NCBI RefSeq assembly: GCF_003063415.1
Contig: NZ_NESK01000014.1
Location: forward strand, 34,089 to 98,088
Reading direction: 5' to 3'
Length of the DNA: 64,000 nucleotides
Source of the DNA: Limnohabitans sp. 2KL-17
GTDB taxonomy: Bacteria > Pseudomonadota > Gammaproteobacteria > Burkholderiales > Burkholderiaceae_C
A program made the translations under genes and the position numbers. The notes under the pieces are model-generated. The model ran no database searches. It had not been told where the DNA came from and saw only the letters and a program-made list of their open reading frames with translations. This document shows, one piece after another, positions 57,382 through 64,000 of this stretch (position 1 is its first letter; each line of letters opens with the position of its first letter).

Positions 57382-59931
57382 ATGCCCACCACACACATTT
57401 CGCAAATTGCACGACGTACCTCCGCCTCACTCAGCGCTTTGCTCCTGTTTGCCTGGGTGAGCTTCAGCTTGCCTTTGGCCGCACAGTCTCAAGCGCAACC
57501 CCAAGTGGGCATGGACGCTGCCTCAGCCATTGCTGCCTTAGGCGCAGGCGCAGGCGCAGGCGCAGGCATGGGCATGGGCACAGGCGCTGGCGCCTTGCAA
57601 GGTTTGGGGGGCGCCTTATCAACACCGTCCGGTCTTCCGCTGAATATTGATCTGGGTGCTGCAGATGCCCTTCGTCAACTGCCAGAGCCGTTGCCCCCTC
57701 GCAAGCCCCAGCAGCCCAGTCAGTTTCAGCGTTTTGTGCAAGAAAGCACGGGGCGTTTGTTGCCTCACTTTGGTGTTGATTTGTTTGACAACCCCCGAGC
57801 CTATATGGCCGATGCTGCAACCCCTGCGCCCGCTGAATATGTGCTGGGCCAAGGCGATGAAGTCCGCATTCAAATCTGGGGTGCGTTTGACTACTCGGGT
57901 AGCAAAACCATTGACCGCAACGGCCAGATCAACCTGCCCAAAATCGGCACATTCAACTTGAGTGGCGTCCAGGTGAAAGACCTTGAAGCCACCGTGCGCA
58001 AGCAAGTGGCCACTGTGTTCAACAATGTCACTGTGAACGCCAGCCTGGGCAAACTGCGCGGCATCACCGTTTATGTGGTGGGTCAAGCCCAGCAACCCGG
58101 GACTTACAACCTCAACAGTTTGGCGACCCTGGTCAATGCTGTCTTTGCCAGTGGCGGCCCTGGAGCCAACGGCAGCATGCGTGGCATCCAGCTCAAGCGT
58201 GGTGGCAAGACCATCACCACGCTGGATTTGTACGATTTCATCGGTCAAGGCGATAAATCGAAAGATGCCGCACTGCAACCTGGCGACGTCATCATGATCC
58301 CCCCCGCTGGCCCTCGCGTTGCGCTGACTGGCACGATTGATCTCAGTACCATTTATGAAATCAAGTCGGGTACCACTTTGCAAGAGATATTGACCCTGAG
58401 CGGTGGCGTGCCCATCTTGGCCAGTCTGCAAAAAGCCTTGATCGAGCGCATTGATCCAGGTCAAACTGCAGCGCCGCGCCAAGTGCAAAACGTGGCGCTC
58501 AATGCCCAAGGTCTGGCTCAGCCATTGAAGGACGGCGATGTCATCACCCTGCTGCCCATCCGCCCCGCATTTGGCAACGCTGTCACGTTGCAGGGTACGG
58601 TGGCTCAGCCCCTGCGTAACGCGTGGTTTAACGGCATGCGTGTGCAAGACCTGATCCCCGACCGTGAAGCACTCATCACTTCTGATTACTACCGCCGTAA
58701 AAACCAGTTGGTGCAAAACCGTTCGGCCAGCCTCAAAGCCCAAGGCCTCACAGCCCCACAAATCCAGGCCATCGAAAAAGCGCAACAAATGCCCGAAGAC
58801 GTGGGTATGGCGACTGAAATCATCACTGGGGGCCCAACCCGAAATAAAGATATTCTTGCAGGGGCCGGCATCGGCGAACGCGTGCGCGGCATGGTCGACC
58901 AGATCAACTGGGACTACGCAGTCATAGAGCGGCTGAACCCAAATGACTTGCGCACCGAATTGATCCCCTTCAACCTCGGCAAAGCCGTGGTCCAAAAAGA
59001 CCCCGTGCACAATTTGCTGCTGCAGGCGGGGGACGTCGTCACCATCGTGGGCAGCAAAGACATGCGAATGCCCACCGAGCGCCAAACCCGTATGGTGCGC
59101 GTGGAGGGTGAGGTGGCTGCGCCCGGTATCTACCAAGCCAAGCCTGGCGAAACCTTGTCGCAACTTATTGGTCGCGTTGGGGGCATCACGCCTCAAGCCT
59201 ATTTGTTTGGTGCCGAATTCACCCGTGAATCGGTGCGTAAACAGCAGCAACAAAACCTTGACCTGGTCATTCGCCGCATGGAGGCACAATCCTTGACTGC
59301 CAGCGCTAATTTGGCCGCCAACCTCACGGGTGATCGCGCTGCACAAGCTGCGACATTGCAGCAGCAGCAACAGGCTCAGCAACGCGCGCAGATTGATAAA
59401 CTCAAAAGCATGCGCAGCCAAGGACGTGTGTCTCTGGAGCTTGAGCCTGCCGTCATGAACGAAACCCTGCCAGATCGGTCCCTGACGCTGGACAGTTCGT
59501 CATTCAAACTGCTGCAAAATCAGCTGAATGTGCTGCCCAGCCTGCCTCTGGAAGATGGTGACGCCATTTTGGTGCCCAGCCTGCCTGCGTTTGTCTCAGC
59601 CGTAGGCAGCGTCAACAACGAAAACGTGATGATCTACAAAGCGGGTCGTACCGTGGGCGACATCATCAAAGCAGCTGGTTTGACCGAAGACGCTGAAGTC
59701 AGCGAAGCCTTCGTACTGCGTGCCGATGGCTCTGTTTTGGGTCGCCGTGCCACAGGCTTCTTCAGCAGCTTCGAAAGCCTTAAGGTCATGCCAGGCGATA
59801 CCGTTGTCGTGCCCTCCAGGGTTGACCGCGAAAGCGGTTACAACTTCCTTGTTCGCGGCCTGCGCGACTGGACCCAAATCTTCAGCAATCTGGGAATCGG
59901 TGCAGCGGCTATCAGAACACTCAGAAACTGA
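57382..59931 (+). CDS. Wza-like polysaccharide export outer membrane protein with SLBB domains
   Basis: About 849 residues from ATG 57382; an in-frame TTG at 57301 is less likely. A signal peptide (to about LPLAAQSQ) precedes a Gly/Ala-rich segment. Then come a Poly_export domain (EYVLGQGDEVRIQIWGAFDY) and several SLBB repeats (VVGQAQQPGTYNLNSLATLV, VEGEVAAPGIYQAKPGETLS), and a basic/hydrophobic C-terminus. It forms the outer membrane channel for exopolysaccharide or capsule. It lacks a lipobox, unlike E. coli Wza, and is longer, with more SLBB domains. Confidence 0.88.
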   Translation: MPTTHISQIARRTSASLSALLLFAWVSFSLPLAAQSQAQPQVGMDAASAIAALGAGAGAGAGMGMGTGAGALQGLGGALSTPSGLPLNIDLGAADALRQLPEPLPPRKPQQPSQFQRFVQESTGRLLPHFGVDLFDNPRAYMADAATPAPAEYVLGQGDEVRIQIWGAFDYSGSKTIDRNGQINLPKIGTFNLSGVQVKDLEATVRKQVATVFNNVTVNASLGKLRGITVYVVGQAQQPGTYNLNSLATLVNAVFASGGPGANGSMRGIQLKRGGKTITTLDLYDFIGQGDKSKDAALQPGDVIMIPPAGPRVALTGTIDLSTIYEIKSGTTLQEILTLSGGVPILASLQKALIERIDPGQTAAPRQVQNVALNAQGLAQPLKDGDVITLLPIRPAFGNAVTLQGTVAQPLRNAWFNGMRVQDLIPDREALITSDYYRRKNQLVQNRSASLKAQGLTAPQIQAIEKAQQMPEDVGMATEIITGGPTRNKDILAGAGIGERVRGMVDQINWDYAVIERLNPNDLRTELIPFNLGKAVVQKDPVHNLLLQAGDVVTIVGSKDMRMPTERQTRMVRVEGEVAAPGIYQAKPGETLSQLIGRVGGITPQAYLFGAEFTRESVRKQQQQNLDLVIRRMEAQSLTASANLAANLTGDRAAQAATLQQQQQAQQRAQIDKLKSMRSQGRVSLELEPAVMNETLPDRSLTLDSSSFKLLQNQLNVLPSLPLEDGDAILVPSLPAFVSAVGSVNNENVMIYKAGRTVGDIIKAAGLTEDAEVSEAFVLRADGSVLGRRATGFFSSFESLKVMPGDTVVVPSRVDRESGYNFLVRGLRDWTQIFSNLGIGAAAIRTLRN
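57541..57594 (+). repeat. hexanucleotide repeat in the wza-like gene
   Basis: GGCGCA occurs four times in tandem (57541-57564), followed by five degenerate GGCNNN units. It encodes a Gly-Ala/Met-Gly stretch near residues 54-71. Copy changes would stay in frame. Confidence 0.85.
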
Positions 59932-60023
59932 CATTCACCAGCAGGAAACATGCTTGCTGCGTGCAGGTGTCTGCCAGCACTTGTCAGCTGAACAACCACC
60001 TGATCCATCATTTGACCTTGTAA

Positions 60024-61214
60024 TTGAACAACCCCATAAGCACAGTGACCGATATCTCCACACCCCCCACAGAAGTTGAAGACGAGATCAGTTTGCTCGA
60101 TCTGCTGCAAACGATCTTTGACAACCTGCGCCTGCTCATTCTTGGCCCGCTGGTTGTGGGACTGGCTGCATTGGGCATCAGTTTTACCGTGCCTCCCACT
60201 TTTACCGCCACGGTCAAGTTTTTGCCACCGCAACAGCAGCAAAGCGCTGCCGCCAGCATGCTGGCCAGTCTGGGCGGGCTGGGCGGCTTGGCCGGAGCTG
60301 CAGCGGGTATAAAAAGTCCTGCAGATCAGTACCTTGTCTTCATGAAAAGCAACAGCGTGCAAGATGTGTTGATCGAGCGGTTCAAATTGCAAGACCGCTA
60401 CCAAAGCAAATTCAAAACCGACACCCGCTTGGCATTGACCGGCAGCACCCGGGCCACCAGTGGCAAAGATGGTTTGATCACTGTTGAAGTGGATGACAAA
60501 GACCCCCAGTTTGCTGCTGATCTGGCCAACGCACATGTGGATGAGCTGCAAAAATTGCTGGCCCGCCTGGCCGTGACAGAAGCTCAGCAACGGCGCGCTT
60601 TCTTTGAAAAACAACTCCTCCAGGTCAAAGAGAAAATGATTGCTGCAGAGCAGGCGCTGCGTGCCACGGGCATCAGTGGCAGCGTGCTCAAATCCAACCC
60701 CACATCGGCGGTCGCAGCAGTGGCTGGGCTGAAAGCCCAAGTCACTGTCCAAGAAGTCAAACTGGGTGCCATGCGTGGCTATTTGGCTGAAAGTGCGCCT
60801 GACTTCAAGCTGGCTTTGAACGAACTGGCGAACCTGCGCGCCCAACTGGCCAAACAAGAAAAAGATGAACCTGCCACTGCCGGGCAGGGCGACTACGTGT
60901 CCAAATACCGCGAGTTCAAATACCAAGAAACTCTTTTTGAACTGTTTGCCAAACAGTTTGAAGTGGCGAAGATCGACGAATCGCGCGAAGGCGCCGTCAT
61001 CCAGGTCTTGGATGCAGCCCAGCCCCCCGAGCGCAAAGCCAAACCCAAAAAAGCCCTGATTGCCATCATCGCCACTTTGGCCGCGGGCTTTGCCTTGCTG
61101 CTCTTTGTTTTCATCCGTCAGGCTTTGCGCAACGCCACACAAGATCCGGAATCCGCCCAAAAGCTGGGCAAGCTCAAGGCGTCTTGGTCCAAAGCTTTGG
61201 GCAAAGCCAGCTGA
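60024..61214 (+). CDS. Wzz-family chain length regulator (no kinase domain)
   Basis: 396 residues from TTG 60024. Two membrane helices flank a periplasmic coiled-coil region: LLILGPLVVGLAALGISFTV near 40-60 and ALIAIIATLAAGFALLLFVFI near 350-370. A LPPQQQQSAAASMLASLGGLGGLAGAAAG-like low-complexity part follows the first helix (nt 60230-60310). It lacks the C-terminal tyrosine kinase of many EPS Wzc proteins. It sets polymer length. No cysteine or nucleotide site is seen. Confidence 0.87.
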   Translation: MNNPISTVTDISTPPTEVEDEISLLDLLQTIFDNLRLLILGPLVVGLAALGISFTVPPTFTATVKFLPPQQQQSAAASMLASLGGLGGLAGAAAGIKSPADQYLVFMKSNSVQDVLIERFKLQDRYQSKFKTDTRLALTGSTRATSGKDGLITVEVDDKDPQFAADLANAHVDELQKLLARLAVTEAQQRRAFFEKQLLQVKEKMIAAEQALRATGISGSVLKSNPTSAVAAVAGLKAQVTVQEVKLGAMRGYLAESAPDFKLALNELANLRAQLAKQEKDEPATAGQGDYVSKYREFKYQETLFELFAKQFEVAKIDESREGAVIQVLDAAQPPERKAKPKKALIAIIATLAAGFALLLFVFIRQALRNATQDPESAQKLGKLKASWSKALGKAS

Positions 61215-61243
61215 GCACGGTTGTAAACCGGTTCAACCAACCC

Positions 61244-62386
61244 ATGAGCATCGTTCAGGCCATCTGTGAATCACCGGCATTGCATGCTGCAGGCTGGGGT
61301 TTCACGACGACCCTGTTGCTGAGCGCTTTCCTGGTGTTGACCAAAAGTTGGCACGGCAAACTCAGCATGGACTTTACCGACGGCATTCAAAAGTTCCACA
61401 CGGCACTCACTCCCCGCATTGGGGGCATTCCCATCGTGTTGGGCCTGACCATGGCTTGGGCCAAATCTCCGCCAGATGTGCAAACCATGTTGGCCCCCAT
61501 CCTGTTTGCCGGCATGCCCGCATTTTTGTTTGGTCTTGCCGAAGACATCACCAAGCGCGTGGGCGTCATGCCGCGCTTGCTGGCGACCATGGCCTCAGGC
61601 CTGCTGGCTTGGTGGATGACCGATTACGCCATCAGTCGGGTTGATATTTGGGGGGTGGACTGGCTCATGAAGTTCACGCTGGTGTCAGTTATTTTTACGG
61701 CCTTTGTGGTGGGGGGTGTAGCCAACAGCGTCAACATCATTGACGGTTTCAATGGTTTGGCCAGCACCATGTCCACCTTGGCATTTGTTGGCTACGCCAT
61801 GATTGCCTGGCAAGTGGGGGACATCACGCTGGCCAGGGTGTCACTGGTTTTGGCCGCTTGCGTGTGGGGTTTCTTTTGGGTCAATTGGCCCTTTGGCAAG
61901 CTTTTTCTGGGTGACGGTGGGGCTTACTTCATCGGCTTTGCAATGGCCTGGGTGGCTGTGCTGCTGGTAGAACGCAATCCGGGTGTTTCCACCTTTGCGG
62001 CACTCGCTGTCTGTGTTCATCCTGTGACCGAAGTGCTCTTCAGCATTTTTCGCCGAAAGGTGCGCAAAGATCACCCTGGCATGCCCGACAGTTTGCATTT
62101 TCACAGTTTGGTCAAGCGGCGCTATGTGGCCCGATGGTTTGGCCATTACTCCAACGCCGTCCGAAATTCGATCACGGGTGCACTGATTGGGTTTATGACC
62201 CTGACTGCCATCGTCCTGGCCAATTTGACTTATGCGTCAAAAAGTGGGTCTACTGTGTTGTACGTGGCACTGAGCTTGGGTTATGTCGCCATGTATGCCC
62301 GCATGGTGAGGCAGCGTTGGTGTTCGCCAGTCCAATTTTTGTTGTTCAAGCCATTGGTCAAAAACCAAGGTGGTGGCAACAATTGA
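61244..62386 (+). CDS. WecA-like polyprenyl-phosphate sugar-1-phosphate transferase
   Basis: 380 residues from ATG 61244 with about eleven helices. MraY/WecA family motifs: HTALTPRIGGIPIVLGL, VANSVNIIDGFNGLAS with the essential Asp, FLGDGGAYFIGF, and a late HFHSLVKRRY region. It attaches the first sugar phosphate to undecaprenyl phosphate, starting the repeat unit. It lies 29 bp after the Wzz gene. The sugar is unknown. Confidence 0.87.
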   Translation: MSIVQAICESPALHAAGWGFTTTLLLSAFLVLTKSWHGKLSMDFTDGIQKFHTALTPRIGGIPIVLGLTMAWAKSPPDVQTMLAPILFAGMPAFLFGLAEDITKRVGVMPRLLATMASGLLAWWMTDYAISRVDIWGVDWLMKFTLVSVIFTAFVVGGVANSVNIIDGFNGLASTMSTLAFVGYAMIAWQVGDITLARVSLVLAACVWGFFWVNWPFGKLFLGDGGAYFIGFAMAWVAVLLVERNPGVSTFAALAVCVHPVTEVLFSIFRRKVRKDHPGMPDSLHFHSLVKRRYVARWFGHYSNAVRNSITGALIGFMTLTAIVLANLTYASKSGSTVLYVALSLGYVAMYARMVRQRWCSPVQFLLFKPLVKNQGGGNN

Positions 62387-62551
62387 ATTGAAACCTGAGC
62401 TATTGAGAGCCGTAACGGACAGCATTCATCCGTCTGAGCCAGCGTAGGGGCAAGCAGTGCTCGTTTGGCAAACTTCCAGTGGCCATACTTCAATCTGATG
62501 CGCCCTTGATTGCGAGGGGCGGTCAGCAAAGACCCGTTATAGGTGTGAGGT

Positions 62552-63793
62552 TCAGTGCGTGAACAGGCGCACCAAGCCTTTGAGCGTGAACAACTGACCA
62601 GGATTGCTGGTTTCGTTCAACACACCACTCAAGCGTTGGCGCAGTCGAGCGCTTTTTTGGGCGCGCCAGATGACAACATCTGCCAGCCAAGGGTGAATGC
62701 TGAAGATTTGCGCCCGCTCATAAAGTTTGAAGCGGGGGCGCAGCGCATCGATCTGGTTTTGGTAATGTGCGCGCGTCTGGGTGTCGTCCAATGTCGGTCC
62801 CAGCAAGATGGCTTCGGCCGCGAGCATGCCTGTTTCCATGGCTTTGCCAATGCCTTCGCCAGTCAGTGCGTAGGTGCTGCCTGCTGCCTCGCCTGTCACG
62901 ATCAGCCCAGGTCGCGACAGTTGTGCGCCCTCTAGTGTGCAGCGCAGTGGCGCGCCTTTGAGGGGCCCGAGTTGTACGCCGCCCTGGATCAACTTGTTGG
63001 CAGACTCGGACAGTTCGCTGAGCTTGTCGAACATATCGCGCAAGTTGGTATCAGCCACTTTGCTGCGTGCTGTGGGGCGGTATCCGAAAAGGCCACCGCC
63101 TGTGTTGAATACGCCGACGCCGACATTGAATACGCCATTGCCGCAGGGGAAAATCCAGCCGTAGCCGGGTGCAAGGGACTTGTGAAAAATGACTTCCAGC
63201 TTCGTGATCTGGTTGGCCATGGCTTCGTTTTTGATATAGCAGCGCATGGCGACTGCGCTGGGGCCCTGGCGATGTGAGATGCTTGCTGCAGTCAACGCAG
63301 CAGGTACGGCGCCGGTGGCCAAGATCACCCAACTGGCACGGATGCTCTTGGTGTGCGTGCCTTGGCTGAGGGTGGCACCGACCACTCGGCCGTCTTCCTC
63401 AATCAGTTGGGCAAAGCGCAGAGGGGCAAACATCCGGGCCCCTGCAACCACGGCGGCTTTGCAGACAATGTCGTCAAGCTGTTTGCGCGGCAGTACAGCC
63501 AACGTCCCCTCAATGTCTATTTGTTTGCCCCGTGGGCTGGTGCACGACAGATGACTGACCTGTTGAGCCAGTTGCATGACTTCAGCGAGAACTCCCAGTT
63601 TTGCCAGAGCCTGGTGGGCGTCAGGAATCAGGCCATCACCACAGACCTTGTCGCGGGGAAAGGCGTGTTGGTCAACGAGCACCACGTCAAGCCCTGCCTT
63701 GGCCAGGGTGATGGCTGCTGCAGAGCCTGCAGGGCCCGCACCGATGATCAGCACTTCGCAGCGTGGGGGTAACAATTCGGCAGGGGTGTTCAT
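62552..63793 (-). CDS. geranylgeranyl-reductase-family FAD-dependent oxidoreductase
   Basis: 413 residues from ATG 63793; an open frame extends upstream without similarity. The N-terminal dinucleotide motif VLIIGAGPAGSAAAITLAKAGL and the DKVCGDGL motif are typical of geranylgeranyl reductase-like flavoproteins, and LTGEGIGKAMETG is the third FAD motif. Its substrate is uncertain; in such clusters it may saturate a polyprenyl or modify a lipid. It faces the polysaccharide genes convergently. Confidence 0.83.
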   Translation of the reverse strand: MNTPAELLPPRCEVLIIGAGPAGSAAAITLAKAGLDVVLVDQHAFPRDKVCGDGLIPDAHQALAKLGVLAEVMQLAQQVSHLSCTSPRGKQIDIEGTLAVLPRKQLDDIVCKAAVVAGARMFAPLRFAQLIEEDGRVVGATLSQGTHTKSIRASWVILATGAVPAALTAASISHRQGPSAVAMRCYIKNEAMANQITKLEVIFHKSLAPGYGWIFPCGNGVFNVGVGVFNTGGGLFGYRPTARSKVADTNLRDMFDKLSELSESANKLIQGGVQLGPLKGAPLRCTLEGAQLSRPGLIVTGEAAGSTYALTGEGIGKAMETGMLAAEAILLGPTLDDTQTRAHYQNQIDALRPRFKLYERAQIFSIHPWLADVVIWRAQKSARLRQRLSGVLNETSNPGQLFTLKGLVRLFTH

Positions 63794-63861
63794 AGGTTGC
63801 AGAGCTTGGTGGGTGTGCACAAGGGCTTGTATCCTCTTTAATTTTGGATTCGTTTGAATTC

Positions 63862-63867
63862 TATAAT
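63862..63867 (+). promoter_or_regulatory. TATAAT -10-like hexamer
   Basis: A perfect TATAAT lies at 63862-63867 in the intergenic region upstream of the flavoprotein gene and just before the insertion-sequence-like DNA. No well-spaced -35 is clear, so its use is uncertain. Confidence 0.35.
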
Positions 63868-63869
63868 GG

Positions 63870-64000
63870 CCCTTAGCAGGCTGCTGAAATACTCCCATGT
63901 TTAGGTCCACGCCGAGCCCCTGAGAAACGTTAATTGTTGAGCAACTACACGGACACATGATGCGCGGCGCTGACACCTTCACCGAGAGCCTTTTCACGAT
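63870..64000 (+). mobile_element. probable left end of an insertion sequence, continues beyond window
   Basis: The sequence TTAGCAGGCTGCTGAAAT near 63873 resembles terminal inverted repeats of IS1182-like elements, and a transposase-like N-terminus follows at 63957. Only the left end is in the window, so the right repeat and target duplication cannot be checked. Confidence 0.5.
63957..64000 (+). CDS. probable transposase N-terminus, truncated by window edge
   Basis: The frame from ATG 63957 reads MMRGADTFTESLFT before the edge. This opening matches transposases of IS families common in Comamonadaceae (beginnings of the type MRG-x-DTFTESLF). Only 14 residues can be seen, so the family is a guess from the beginning alone. 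Confidence 0.55.
   Translation, partial: MMRGADTFTESLFT

Overview
This 64 kb window reads as chromosomal DNA of a betaproteobacterium (Burkholderiales), most likely a member of the Comamonadaceae. The reasons are moderately high GC, two Bug/TctC-type solute receptors side by side, an aerobic benzoyl-CoA (box) cluster, a DUF3460 protein, a short H-NS protein of the beta-proteobacterial type, and an Fds-type formate dehydrogenase next to a DUF3305/DUF3306/4Fe-4S/TorD formate dehydrogenase cluster. The species cannot be fixed from the sequence alone.

Layout. 1-4270 (minus): a sulfate-ester module with a SulP permease running off the left edge, an arylsulfatase and two Bug receptors, facing a divergent MarR regulator that overlaps a secreted thermonuclease gene. 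5.4-19.7 kb: housekeeping genes (MoeB/ThiF, C-terminal protease, gpmA, rhodanese, grxC, secB, gpsA, panC, panB, scpA, DUF3460, a second SulP, DUF1275, metG, mrp). 19.8-21.5 kb: a PAS/histidine-kinase/receiver gene carrying two frameshifts and a small in-frame deletion. 21.6-29.4 kb: benzoate-CoA ligase, the BoxR repressor, and boxC-boxB-boxA, with repeated TGCA-type operators. 29.5-49 kb: a large formate-oxidation region. It holds an NAD-linked formate dehydrogenase (FdsG-FdsB fusion plus FdsA), accessory proteins, a TorD chaperone, a TRAP transporter that appears to interrupt the cluster, then a membrane-bound Tat-exported formate dehydrogenase and fdhD. 49-55 kb: an FtsX-like permease, truncated haemoglobin, Smr protein, apaH and a CNNM/CorC protein. 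55.3-62.4 kb: H-NS, then an RfaH-like antiterminator ahead of a surface-polysaccharide cluster (uppS, wza-like, wzz-like, wecA-like). 62.6-63.8 kb: an FAD-dependent reductase (minus). At 63.9 kb the start of a probable insertion sequence runs off the right edge.

How the parts fit. Benzoate is activated by the ligase, epoxidised by BoxAB and ring-opened by BoxC. BoxC releases one formate per ring, and two different formate dehydrogenases lie immediately downstream, so the region looks like a benzoate-to-formate-to-electrons unit, with one enzyme making NADH and one feeding the membrane quinone pool. The TRAP transporter belongs to the family that includes keto-acid and chloroaromatic-acid uptake systems and could supply a related acid; this is inference. 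The last pathway steps (boxD/boxZ and beta-oxidation) are not in the window.

The least explained signals are three. One is a pair of long perfect palindromes between boxB and boxA whose loops are complementary over 12 bases. The second is a pair of overlapping, mutually exclusive stems just before fdhD. The third is the multiply damaged hybrid kinase. No rRNA, tRNA or CRISPR array was seen.
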